Source: Actinernus sp. WN-2022
Lineage: Eukaryota > Cnidaria > Anthozoa > Actiniaria > Actinernidae
Direction: 5' to 3'
Assembly: GCA_030867875.1 (NCBI GenBank)
Contig: JAOWCC010000655.1
Span: forward strand, 13,352,269-13,416,268
Length of the DNA: 64,000 nucleotides
The translations under genes were made by a program, and so were the position numbers. This document shows, in pieces, positions 11,303 to 23,421 of the stretch. The first letter of the stretch is position 1. Every line of letters starts with the position of its first letter. The notes below the pieces were generated by a model. It did no database searches. It was not told the origin of the DNA and saw only the letters and a program-made list of their open reading frames with translations.

Positions 11303-12065
11303 ATTATTATGTATAAATTTATTATGTAGACTTATTATGTATCACAAGTGCCGTCCTTTGTTTTTCAGGAGGCCCGCGGGAGTTCTGAAAGTTAATAAAT
11401 ATGCAAGCATCGAAGGCGATTTGACTGATGCAAAAACAAATGCAAGAAAAGTTTCATGGTAGAAATATTTACACGATTTCGTTAAGAAAATACTCGATAA
11501 CAGATGAATAATCAAATAATCTATTCCCGATATTACAAATTTTGGATACTTAAGATTTCGCGAGAAAATAAGTGTTGAAAAGCTAATGAAAACACTTTCC
11601 ATATGTTTTCTGTCTGAAAAGACTCAAACTTGAACTCGTTTTTCATGGCACAGAAGTTCACTTAATTTACCTCCAAATTAGCGGTATTTACAGCGTAATA
11701 TATCTTCTTTAAAATCCCTCTGTTACATTTTTTGTTTTAGTTTTTGTTTAAACTAAAAATCAACAATATTTTCGGCATGTATCCGAGTTTTGGCCAGTTT
11801 TCTTAATTAAATCGCTAATTAATTAATTTGTTGAAACATCACCACTTAGGCGTTTGCTGTTTGAGCATGGCTTAATATTATTGCATTTATCATCGTCTAT
11901 ATTCTTTTATTTGAAATTAGCTAATTTATCACTCTGTAAACATTTGACTGAGTCGCATTTCAGTCGCATCGATCAAATAACATCAAGTTCAGATTATTTT
12001 GGGCTATCGTTCAACTAATATTAATATTATATAGAAAAAGTTAGCGGGTACATGATAATAAAACG

Positions 12066-12471
12066 TTTTATTATATGGACGAGAGCGTTTTACCAGGAAC
12101 TAAACCGTTCGTAGAATCCATATTTGACACGTTGGAGTAAGATATGGAAAATATTCGACTCATCTCTCGAATGTATGACGTACCGTTTGCCGCCTTTTGA
12201 ACTACAAAGATGGCGGCAGGTTTGTGAACGTCACAGAGGAAGGTGTAAACAACTTGAACGAGCAGCAAGGAAGTGAATATTCTGCTTCGAAAAAGCAAAA
12301 TAAGATCTAAAACTCTCGAAGGATTTTTCCGACTGCAATAAAGAGACAAGAGACCTAAAGAAACTCTCCCATAAAACCTTGAAACGATTACGTAGTTGTT
12401 TGTGCTGACAGTAAGTAATAAGAATAGAGATGAAGAGTTCTTAGAGCAGTTTAATTGTCCATATAATAAAA
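12066..12471. mobile_element. Possible MITE with 15-bp inverted ends
   Basis: TTTTATTATATGGAC at 12066-12080 is matched by GTCCATATAATAAAA at 12457-12471. The interior has no gene. The ends are AT-rich, so this could be chance. From 12472 to 13250 I see nothing. Confidence 0.4.
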
Positions 12472-13250
12472 AGAAATGACATGGTAGTTTGAAATATGAA
12501 GTTTATCCTCTCAAGTCAAAAACATTTCACTCAATCGTTCGCTGCGCTCATTCGTGACATATTTTATGAGTTTTAATATATCACTTAAGGTCTCGATAAA
12601 GGTTGGATGTGTCATTTCGGGAGAAACGGCTGTTTTCTACGACTCGTGAAAAAATTAGGAAAATTGGACAAAATTCGAAAAGGCTGGACTTCAACAAAGT
12701 TCTGTTTTTGGCCGAAAAGAAGAGCCGAGAAACGGCCCGATAAAGGTTTTCGATTCATTTCATGCTTGACTAAGTCGTCCCCCATCCAAGGGTAATCTCA
12801 TTAACATTAGCCAATCAGATTTATTCACGTTGCCTTAAATCTCGGCCGATTACAAGTGAACAGAGAAAGCTATATACCCGGGCTATACAGTTTATCGATG
12901 CCGGATACTTCTTCAGAAACTAGTGTCGATTTCAGTTTAATTTCAAGAAGAAACACCCTTTTGACTTTATTGATAATTATGTGCAAATAAATAAATGAAT
13001 CTTGAATCTTTAGGAATACAGAAAGGTGGCACCACTCTAAGCAAACAATTAAGATCAGGCAGGGAAATCATGTAGACTGTTTATGTCATTCTAATTTCAT
13101 CGCGCTGAAACAAAACCGGCAAACCTTAATAGCTTTCTGCATTGAATTTTCTTTATTTTTTGGTTGAAGATAACAAAACTTTATTGCTTGATTCTTTGTG
13201 GACTTTCGGTCTTCGATTATTCTAAGTTCTTAGAACTTGAGTATTTGAAC

Positions 13251-14385
13251 ACTGAGTGTGCCGGAGAAAATTAAAATGTTCTATGAAAAGAGAACTTCTG
13301 TAATATGTTTTAGAGTGTTCTTAAAACATAGTTTTAATTACATCAACTTGGTGGTCCTGTTATTCTTAGATTTAGATTGGCTTTATTTAATTGTTTTTTA
13401 AGATTGTTGTTTAAATATTTGATTAAGCCAGGAACCATTACCAAGAGCGTCGACATATACTATACCCGTGAGTCAGCGTATGATCGGTTTGAGCTATTTT
13501 TAGAACATGTTTCCCGGGTAACTGCCTTCTGACTCTGCTGCATATGCTTGCCGTAATTATCGAGATTAAGAATGATCTATTGTTCTTTGAGGTGATTTTA
13601 CCAAAGCTCATACGCTGACTTACAGACCTAGTATGGGAGATGGACGCTCCTGGTAATGGGGCCACATGCTCTTAAAAATCGGTATATACGCGTGCTGCTG
13701 AACTTTTATTATACTTCAGGTACTGAGTGTGTCGGATAAAATTAAAAAGTTCTATGAAAAGAGAACTTCCGTAATATGTTTTAGAGTGTTCTAGAAATAT
13801 AGTTTTAATTACATCAACTTGGTGGTCCTGTTTTTCTTAGATTTAGATTTGCTTTAGTATTTAATTGCTTTTTTAAGATTGTTGTTTAAATATTTGATTA
13901 AGCCAGGAACCATTACCAAGAGCGTCGACATATACTATACCCGTGAGTCAGCGTATGATCGGTTTGAGCTATTTTTAGAACATGTTTCCCGGGTAACTGC
14001 CTTCTGACTCTGCTGCGATCGTGCATATGCTTGCCGTAATTATCGAGATTAAGAATGATCTATTGTTCTTTGAGGTGATTTTACCAAAGCTCATACGCTG
14101 ACTTACAGACCTAGTATGGGAGATGGACGCTCCTGGTAATGGGGCCACATGCTCTTAAAAATCGGTATATACGCGTGCTGCTGAACTTTTATTATACTTC
14201 AGGTACTGAGTGTGTCGGATAAAATTAAAAAGTTCTATGAAAAGAGAACTTCCGTAATATGTTTTAGAGTGTTCTAGAAATATAGTTTTAATTACATCAA
14301 CTTGGTGGTCCTGTTTTTCTTAGATTTAGATTTGCTTTAGTATTTAATTGCTTTTTTAAGAGTGTTGTTTAAATATTTGATTGAG
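13251..14385 (+). repeat. Tandem duplication, 2.4 copies of an about 480-bp unit
   Basis: ACTGAGTGTG marks unit starts at 13251, 13722 and 14205 (spacing 471 and 483 bp). The third unit breaks off at about 14385. Each full unit encloses a foldback of about 230 bp whose arms share CCATTACCA..GAGCGTC and TCAGCGTATGA. Copies 2 and 3 are closer to each other than to copy 1. Confidence 0.85.
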
Positions 14386-16690
14386 CAGAAAAAAGTTATT
14401 TGCAAAACCAGAATGAGATGAGGCATTTGGATGAAATCGATGTTTATTCGATATTAGATATCCTGCCAGATCCTAATTATGGTTAGTTTAACGACATTGA
14501 AGATATTAAATTTCAAATTAAACTGTTTGTTGAAATATTATAACTTAGGCGGTTGCTCTTTGAGCATGAGTTCAACATTTTTGCATTTATGATTGACTCT
14601 ATTCTTGTTTTAGAAATTAACAAATTTATCACTCAACATCGATCAAATGAAACAACACCCATTTCAGAATACTTAACGGATCGTTCACATTGCCCAGAAT
14701 GACTGGACATATCGATATGCACATCTCATTAACTGCCGAAATCAGTCACGCGTCAAGCTCATTAACTTCTGAGCGGAAGATTCAAATACAGAGAAAATGG
14801 CCGAATTGGCGTCAGGTAGTCTGATAAAAGTAGCTACTGGTGTTTTTCGTATTATGTTTGGTAGGGAGGGAGGGGGGTCAGATATTATACTTTGGTTTCA
14901 TATCCAAATGCTCCGACGACCCCCTACCAGCTACCCCCTACCAGCCATACCCCCCAACTGTTCAAATCGTATGCACATATTATCGCATCTACAATGCATT
15001 CGATTGTGCCAGCAAGTGCAGGAAAATACGCATCCGAGAACCAGAATTTTTTTTTTCTCCGACCCGCCTAGAAACTCGGCCCTCAGCTGGGCGTGATCGT
15101 CGGATGTAGCTACTTCCAGTTCTTAGTCGCTTGCTCAAATAAAGACTGATAACCCTTGAAAACTACTTAGTGCTGTCTTGTGAGAAATCTCTCCTTGGTA
15201 AATTGTTTAAAAAAGAAATTCGTACAAAGGAAGAAGGCGCCAAAAAAATTATTGCATGAAATATGGGCAGAAAAAAATTCCTGTTAGGAAATCATGTCCC
15301 CCCCCTCCTTTTCTAATGGCCCGCCCCTTAGAAGCAGGATGTTAGAGCCTTAGTTATTAGGATATGCTCTCCCTCTACCTACGTAAGGGTTATTCACGGA
15401 GGGCGTCGCCCGAGGTGAATAATTGAATAAATCCCTTACCCGCGAGCAGAAGGCCGATAAATGGCTTATTTTTAACAACGGCGAGGTTTTATCGCTGTAC
15501 GCAATAACGATATCTATTGTCATAAACCATTGGGAACCATTTTTTGCCCAGTATATATATATATATATATGCAGATATATGTTATTGCATAAAATGACTG
15601 AGTCATTTTAACAGATAAACGTAGTGTAATGTGAAATCAATGTCCCACTCGAGAGACATCAGTGCTTTTTTCAACCATCTCCTTTACTTCTCCGTGCCTG
15701 AAGCCAATCATAAGTAAAACTTTGTAGTAGGAAAGTGCGAGGGAATACGTCGAGGTCCAGGGGAACGAATCTCTCATACATGGGTCTCATGCCAATGGTA
15801 ATTATTTGAAATCTATTTGACATTAACAAGACACAGCCTGGTTATTTTAGGAAATACACCCGATTGGTGTAAGGTGGCGCTCATGTGCTAAGGAGTGCAT
15901 GTTTCGGTTATATAACGATGCTATGAGGACCCAGAGGATACATACAATGGGTAACGACTAACGAGGGTAGCCGACCAGATCGATATAAAAATAACTCAAA
16001 TCAGGTGTTGTGAAACTAAAAATAGATTTCAAATAGTTATCATGGGGCATGGGGATTCGCTATCTCACCGAACAAAGGCCATTCTGCGCGATGAGTAATA
16101 TTATCATAAGAATTACGACTAGCGGGTATTTAGATACCCGCTATTTTTAAATATAATAGCACGTTTTCCGTGCATCTTGTCCTCTTTTTGTTCAATACCA
16201 AGCTGTGAGATAAATATTAACAAACTGGTATTTTGTAAATATATCACTTATCGAGCAATTAAGAAATCCTGGTTCTCCAGAGAGAAGAGCACTATGTCTA
16301 GACAACATCTATTTTAATTTGCACAGAAAGCGGTTCAGTTCAGGAAGCTTATCAAACTCGCGATAGCTTTTAAAGTTTAATCACTTCTTCCCTGAGTTGT
16401 ATCCACAAACGGTCAGGTTAGAGGTAATTTGCAGGCAAAGGTAGGCCGTGAGATCAAAATATATTTTATTTCAACACATGCAATATGCCTCTATGCTGGT
16501 TGATATTGGTAAAAAAAATATTGATTCCCTGCTTATTTCAAGCTGATCGTGAAAGAAAAGAAGTTTTAGAAAACGATCGCCGCGTGCTGTAATCATGTCC
16601 GATATGGGGTCTCCTTTCTTCAACTTAAAGCATTCCAGACAAAGCGTTAGATATCCATGCCAATGGTATGTCAGTAATAAATTAAGGACA
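14386..16690. other. Non-coding stretch, nothing recognised
   Basis: No supported gene. A short (AT)n microsatellite lies at about 15552-15570. Inverted arms (ATTTGAAATCTATTT, about 15804 and 16022) indicate a small degraded foldback. Confidence 0.5.
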
Positions 16691-17127
16691 TAAATAGAGA
16701 CAGTTCAGGCCTTTCTATTTCACTTCAAGAAGCTTTCTCAAGAATAGTGTGAAGAAAACGACAAGCTAAAGGTAAGTCAGATCAGTTAACAACAGAATGT
16801 TCATTTAACTCGAGGTTTTCTTTGTTGAATGTTTGGAGTGAGAAGAATACTATATGGTAGAAAGATATAATGACCGAAAAGAAATATAACTCGTTGATTT
16901 TAGAGCAATGACACATGGCTCATACTTGAACTAAACTGTGGAGACTGAAATAGTTTGATAAGCAGTGAGCTATCAGGGACGTAGCCAGGTTGTGATAAAG
17001 CAATGATATAGCACAAAAGTATAAATTATAGCTTCGAGTCGGTGTTGCTTAATGTCGCTGCAAAGATAAATCACAGGAACTTAAGCGTGACTGGCTGTTG
17101 CCAAATGATTGCTCGTTTTGACTTTAA

Positions 17128-17533
17128 GTAATGGTCCAGATAAGAACTGAAGTAGAATCCATTGTTCTGCGGCAATGACCAACCCTCACATACGATTTTG
17201 CTTGAATATGCCTTAAGTGCTTTAGGAGGTGTCTACAGTCCTAACTACATCTCGAAAATAAAGTATTGTTTATGCTATTGGCTATTTTTTCTGTGAAATC
17301 CACCATCGATGCCACCATTCAGCCAATCGGATACAGAGGAAACAAAAGATTTTTCAATCGCAAATTTGAGAATTGAACTTTCCCCACACACGATATTCTT
17401 CGAAATTAAACCATAGTTAGTTTGATCAAAAATAAATTCAAACCACAAAAAATTACGAGAGAGAATAATAGAAAATTAACACCTTTTAACATTCCTTGCC
17501 GTAGAGCACTACAGTTCTTATCTGGACCATTAC
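17128..17533. mobile_element. TTAA MITE, copy 1
   Basis: The 406-bp segment starts GTAATGGTCCAGATAAGAAC and ends with the complement. TTAA lies on both sides (17124-17127, 17534-17537). It is homologous to copy 2 at 17812-18272. Confidence 0.85.
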
Positions 17534-17811
17534 TTAAATATATATCGAATTCAAGCAACACAAACCCTAAAAAGCAATATAAGTTAAATCGCCCTTTCTG
17601 CGTTCAGACTTAGTTGACTAATTAAAGACTCTGCTGAGCAACCAATGGGCCTTTTGCAGGAATGCAATCACGTGGTTGTATTGGGTTGCAAAAAATCATA
17701 ATTCATATAATTAAAGGCACTTGTACGAGATCGGTAGTATTTTTAACAAAATCCGCTTGTAAATTATATTTTCCACCTTCAATCGATTGTCGATCTTTCT
17801 AAAGCATTTAA

Positions 17812-18272
17812 GTAATGGTCCAGATAAGAACTGTAGTAGAATCCATTGTTCTGCGGCAATGAGCCTCCCCCACATACGATTTTGCTTGAATATGCCTAAG
17901 TGCTTTAGGAGGTATCTACAGTCCAAACTACATCTCGAAAATAAAGTATTTGTTATGCTATTGGATCTTTTTTCTGTGAAAACGCAGAGAAGCCACCATC
18001 CAGCCAATCGGATGTAGAGAAAACAAAGGATTTTTAAATCGCAAATTTGAGAACTTTCCTCACATACGATATTCTTCGACATTAAACCATAGTTAGTTCG
18101 ATCAAAATTAAATTCAACCACAAAAAAATATCGAACGATAATGTATTATTTCGATGGGTTTCTATTGAATTTATAAGTATCAACCAATGAAATTACGAGA
18201 AAGAATAATAGAAAATTAACACCTTTTAACATTCCTTGCCGTAGACACTACAGTTCTTATTTGGACCATTAC
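17812..18272. mobile_element. TTAA MITE, copy 2
   Basis: Same ends as copy 1, with TTAA at 17808-17811 and 18273-18276; 461 bp. The open frame on its minus strand is repeat-derived and not a gene. Confidence 0.85.
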
Positions 18273-18281
18273 TTAATAAGT

Positions 18282-18730
18282 CTAGGATACGAAAGATGTT
18301 TTTGAATACCAACCTGTAAAAAAGATCATATTTCTGTCATTTAAAAAAAAATTGTTGTTCCATAGGATTTCTTTCCTTGTGTCCGTTACATCTTCAAGGA
18401 TTAAATGTTTATAATCTTGCCAATATTTTAGTATCTTACAATAGAAAGGTGGAAGGTGGTCTAACTGGAGCAAATTGACATATTGACACTTAGTAAAGAA
18501 TAAGAGACCACAGTGTTGTCTTAGTGCATGTTCAGGTATAAATTTCCAGGCAGCTTCATTATTTTGTTGTAACCTATTTACCCAGGCAATACTGAACTCC
18601 TTTTCCATATCTGTTTTTATTCTCTCCTATTATTGTGTTTCTTTTTATCTTTGGTGGTTTATATTCCCATATAAAGTTTAAAATTAGCGTATTAATCTCA
18701 TTTATAAAATAACCCAGAAGAAACTCGCGC
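18282..18730 (-). pseudogene. L1/Tx1-like LINE fragment, C-terminal region
   Basis: The minus-strand frames read LILNFIWEYKPPKIKRNTII, then after a frameshift FSIAWVNRLQ, AAWKFIP and LPPFYCKILKYW. This order (FIW, KPPKIKR, W-NRL, LPPFY--VL-YW) is the region following the RT core in L1/Tx1-type LINEs. A frameshift and stops show that it is dead. The RT core itself is missing. Confidence 0.6.
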
Positions 18731-19860
18731 GCTGATTGGCTGAAAGCCGTGTTTATATGAGAGTCCATAGACATGGAAATTCGCTGGCACGCGATTGTGA
18801 ATGAACTGATCAAAATGGCAAACGACAAGGAAGAATGTTTTCACCAAACGTTGACTTTCAATAATATGATTGTAATCAGCAAAACCGACATATATATTTA
18901 ACAAAAATACAGCCAACCGACGAAGTTATCAAATTTGCTAACCATCCCGGCCAAGATATTTTTATTTGTGGTCCAAAAAACAAAAGTCGAAACCACTTTT
19001 CGTCTAACTTATTTCGTACGGTAAAAATAAAACACACAAACATCTAACAAGTCTAGTTTTTAAACAACTCCTTATAGATGAATAGAGCAAAGAATGGAGC
19101 TAGAGACTAGAGTAGACGAGAGGGAAAAGCAAGGCAACACTCTTTCAATTTTTTTTCTCTGTCTTTTTTTATCCCAAACTAAAACTAAAAGGACATAATT
19201 TATACGTATTTGTCGGCGACGAAGTCACGAAATAATAAACCTTCATATAAGGCCAATTGTTATCATTCACCCTGTTTGGTCTTAGATAATTCAGATAAGG
19301 TTTTTAGCTTTCTCCTTGCCATTTTATGAACAACTACATGAATTTTGCAAACTCACGTGCGACAGTTGTGAAGTTGATATTTTGTTGATTTTTTCACAGA
19401 ACAAAATGAGTTTTTCCCTCTTACCTTGCACTCTTAGCCTCATCTCATTGGAAGGAAAGTTCCAACAGCTAGATCTTTCCATTGAGTTTGGTGAAAATAA
19501 AAGTTCATTCAACTAACTGAACCTGCTTCAAAGTTCAACAGAGGAATCATGTTTCCTCATGACATTCAGCGACAAAAACACCCAGTTCAAGTCCTCCACT
19601 CCTTGAATACCTTTCGCCTTAAATTTCCGGGAAAGCATCTCTTGAATTCCGAGTTAGTCTTTTCGGGGACTGTTGAAGCAGAGGTTTTTAAAATAGAGCC
19701 ACCCACTGACAAAGAGCCAGAGGACACAGAGCATTCCTTCGTTTCTCTCAGTTCTGTATCGGGGGATTTCCCGCGCTGTGCAAACGATTTCTGACGACTG
19801 TTACGGTTAGGAGAATTGATCTTCTGATCGTGCGTGCGTACGATTTTCTCTCGTGTTTTT
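18731..19860. other. Unassigned stretch between two LINE pieces
   Basis: No transposon-end or RT motif was found. Open frames on both strands at about 19316-19794 have no motif I recognise. Confidence 0.4.
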
Positions 19861-19879
19861 CCTGTTCGTTATTTTATAA

Positions 19880-20455
19880 AAGCAATATAACACACTTTTC
19901 ATGTCTTTGTTCTCTTATATAAACACTTGGAATCTGGCTTTACTCCTGAGAATTGTTCCGCGTGTTTTATGTAATATAATATTTTCAAGATGCATTTTTG
20001 TAGAATTAAGTTCTTCTAAGGTTTGTTTATGGTTTGGAATTTGTTTTCAGCGTCCAGCGTTAGTTCATTTATTTTCTTTAAAAGGGCTTTTTCTTGGTCT
20101 CCTTTTTCCTCGCTTTGTTTTTGGTGAATTTTAACCGTGAAGCCTCAAATACGTTCCGTTTTAATTACGTTCCATTTTAATCCCAAGTCTATATTATCTT
20201 TATATTTGTTTTTAAAGAAGGTAACGTTTTCACGCAGTATAGAGACGTATTTTTCATATGTTAGTAAGGAAGTGTTAAATTTCCAAAATCCAGGCTCTCT
20301 TTTTTTGTTTTAATTCATCGGATTTTAAATAAATTTGTATAGCGGAATGATCTGTGTTAGGTGCGTAATGAATTAAATCTTTTGAGATTAAAAAATAATC
20401 TAAACGGATTTGTTTCTCCATGTCTATTTTTGTGCATCACATAGATTGTATGACT
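19880..20455 (-). pseudogene. L1/Tx1-like LINE fragment, endonuclease end and linker
   Basis: The minus strand reads QIRLDYFLISKDLIHYAP and DHSAIQIYLKS. This is the RLDYFLIS...SDHSAI end of an APE-type endonuclease. With frame changes it continues as PGFWKFNTSLLTYEKYV and RGTILRSKARFQVF, the classic L1-type linker. Order and strand match the C-terminal piece at 18282-18730, so both may be one insertion with the RT deleted or replaced. Confidence 0.6.
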
Positions 20456-21163
20456 TACACAGCCTATTAATCTCATTTATCACTGAAGATTTGCGTTTCA
20501 TTGGATTCCCTCCTTATTTATCAATTTGCTTCAGTGCGCAAATATAATCGATTTATTTAATCCTGTTTAAGGTTTAAGGAGTTAATTGATTCATTCTGGG
20601 TATGTTATCACAAAAGCAAGTATGTTGTTTTGACGCCTGTCTTTTTGTTAAAATCCTACGTTGTATGTCACTTTCACAAGTTCTTTACAAAAGATTTGAA
20701 AATGAAAATTCCTTTAAAAATATATTTGCTTTTGTTTCTTAGAAGCAGAAGTTTTTCATTTAAAATTTCTTATCTAAACGCGAAGTAAACATTATATAGA
20801 CTACTGTACAGAAAGCAGTAAAAGAACTTAAATAAACATGTTTGGCGCAACGAAAATGCAAGAAAAAACGAAAAGATACAATGCTAAAAAAAGGCTCTTA
20901 TGGCCAGAACGCAAGACATTGAAATTATAGTCTGCGTATTTGTTGACTGAGCTAAACTGGTATTTAACTAAAGTTGGTTTTCCGCTTGTGTAGAATAGCA
21001 GTTCTAGATAAAACATTTAAGACTAGACTAATGCTAAATTGTGTAAGATATTTAAGTGCATGAAACAGACTTTCAGCAAATTCAAGGTAATGAAAGAGTT
21101 ATCTTACTGTATTTTAATACATATTTAAACAATCTCCCGCCAGGCATCGTACTTGTGCTGATT
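20456..21163. other. Non-coding, upstream of the actinoporin signal exon
   Basis: AT-rich. A possible acceptor CCCGCCAG at about 21143 lies 21 bp before the signal-peptide ATG, which would allow a separate 5' non-coding exon. Confidence 0.35.
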
Positions 21164-21260
21164 ATGAAGTTGACTGGATTACTACTGTGCACCTTGGCAG
21201 TTCTCCTTACCTTGGTACCTCAGCTGCTATCTGCTAAGCCGGACGTACCACAGAAGGAAG
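21164..21260 (+). CDS. Actinoporin exon 1: signal peptide and start of propeptide
   Basis: The ATG at 21164 opens a typical secretory signal: a basic start, a leucine-rich core (LLLCTLAVLLTL) and a small-residue cleavage region before a short charged propeptide. The exon ends at a GTATTG donor after 97 nt, so phase 1. A TATAG acceptor at 29473 supplies the matching two bases in front of the actinoporin domain exon. That phase match, the strand and the role make it the likely first coding exon of that gene. The 8.2-kb intron is explained by two transposon insertions. It could belong to another secreted protein. Confidence 0.6.
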
Positions 21261-22264
21261 GTATTGATTGATTACTAAACATCACTTTCGCACACAAACA
21301 ATTTAACAGTCATGTAATCGCTCACTTATACGCGCATGCGCATATGACTGAAAAAATGAAGGCATTAGAAATTTGTGAATAACCTTTTTACCGTAAATAT
21401 CCCACTCGATCGTGGGCCTTTGATGTTTCATCATAGTTAATAGAGGGAAATGGTTATGAAACAAAGCGACCTTCTTTGTTATGTGTCTTTGTTTGCCTTT
21501 TTCAACCGTGAACGTGCCACTCTCGACCCCAGACCCTTCTATTATTTCTTACTACGCATGCCTGACGAAATAGTCCATTGCATGGTTGCTTTGATCTTCA
21601 GCTTCAGTTTAACTTCCCGGGGTTTTCTCCCCATTGAAAGAGGAAACTAATACAGAGTTTGTACTCAGATAATCAAATTTTAAAAATATTAAAGTAGAGT
21701 GATATAATATAAAATAATACTTAATTTTATAATTTAAAAAATTCCATGAGACTCAGATGGCCCGCGAGTATTGTGACAGCCGAATTGGCGTCATAAAGAT
21801 TCGCACTTTTTAGCGGGAAGTTTTTGGCCGATCATTGAGATTTCTTTGACCATGTATTTTCTGATATCGAAGAGTAGTAAACACACAACAGAATTTCAAG
21901 ATTCATAATACTTTCGGAGATATAAGTGAATCTTTTACGTAAAATGCGAACTGATATAATCAACTGAAACGAGATGATAGATTTAGAAAATATGCTGTTA
22001 GTGATTTCATAATATACATGAAAAAAATGCTCAATTCTGATTGGTTGAGGGCAATGCAATTTCAAGGAAACACAGTGCAGAAAAAAGGAAACATAGTGCC
22101 GAAAAAAGCAATGAAACATTTCCTTTCGACTTCTGAGAACACTCGAACAATTTGAATGAATTTGAAAGTGTGAACTATTGTGCTTTGTTGACTGAAGAAA
22201 TTACTTTGTCACATGACTCGCCAACGTCACTTCCTGAAAACAAATTCATGTATATTATTAATAA

Positions 22265-22391
22265 GTAATCATACGGTTTTCTCGTGCAATTTCGAATTAA
22301 TTTTGACTCGTGTTTTTTTTAAAAGAGCTCAAATTGCACTCGCCCACTCGTGCAAATTAATCCCAAATTGCACTCGAAACCGTATGATTAC
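22265..22391. mobile_element. 127-bp hairpin element
   Basis: GTAATCATACGGTTT at the left and AAACCGTATGATTAC at the right form inverted ends. The arms repeat TCGTGCAATTT-type motifs. No clear target duplication. Confidence 0.6.
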
Positions 22392-23417
22392 CTATACTAA
22401 TTAACCTAACTCATATCACTAGATGAATGAGCCAATTTTGAATTGATCTAAATATTTAATAAATGTAAACGAAAACTTTGGCCTCGTGCGCAAGTATGAT
22501 GTAGGCCTATATACATTTCGTTTCATGAATACGATTTTGAGCACAGAGGTTGGGAATTGATCTGATTGAAACATTCAAAATCACTACTACAGTACATAAA
22601 AAAATACCAGTTGAAATAACCTTTAAAAATTGGTCATTAATTGCATCTGAGAGAAAAAGATTAAAAATTCATTTTCACCAATTGATATATGTTTGATTTA
22701 ACCAATTCGTTCTGGTAAATATAACCTTTATATTTGGTTAGTTTAACATTCTCTAGTGGTTGTTTTCATCCATTATTTATCAGTAATAGTAACCTTCAGA
22801 TTTGGTTAGTTTGACCTTTCTCCGTTGATTATTTTAACCTATTCGAAATTGGTAATAACCTTGTTTAACAGGTTGAGTTAACCATTTCTTTTGTAAAATT
22901 GACTATTTAAAATTGTACTTGGGATGCATCTGAGAGAACCCGTTTTTTTAGTTAACTTTAGCCAATTTCATCAGCCTTTTTAAAAAGTTGATATAACTTT
23001 TTTTAACATAGAATTTACATACATACCTGAAGTTACATTTTACATAGGATTTACATACATACCTGAAGTTACATTTTTATATTAACTTTCATTGATCACA
23101 AAAAAGCATGATTTATTTTTCAAATTTCCTTTATTTCACAAAAAAACTTATAGGTTGTCAGCTAACAACCTACACACATGTACACAACCTATAACTGTAA
23201 CTAATAGAAATAAAAGCTTGTAATGATTTGGTGCCTTAAATTTGAATGCTGACTAAATTGTGAACAGTCTTTCTGAAAAAGACAATAAAATGTGCACTTG
23301 TAACATAAAATATAATGAAATAATTTCCAAGTCATAATCTTAATACAGTGAAGATGAATAATTTGTGCATAATAATACTGTTATTTATAGTAAAGACTAT
23401 ATTTCACAATTTTCTGT
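22392..23417. other. AT-rich intronic DNA
   Basis: No gene. A unit of about 36 bp (ATTTACATACATACCTGAAG) is repeated twice at about 23012-23078. Repeated TTGGTTAGTTT/AACC phrases occur at 22690-22880. Confidence 0.5.
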
Positions 23418-23421
23418 TTAA

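Noticed and set aside
14797..15109. Two overlapping plus-strand frames of about 90-99 codons
   Set aside because: No domain and no splice context; they overlap each other in different frames across low-complexity sequence.
17711..18121. 136-codon minus-strand frame
   Set aside because: It lies mostly within the second TTAA MITE copy and shares its repeat sequence.
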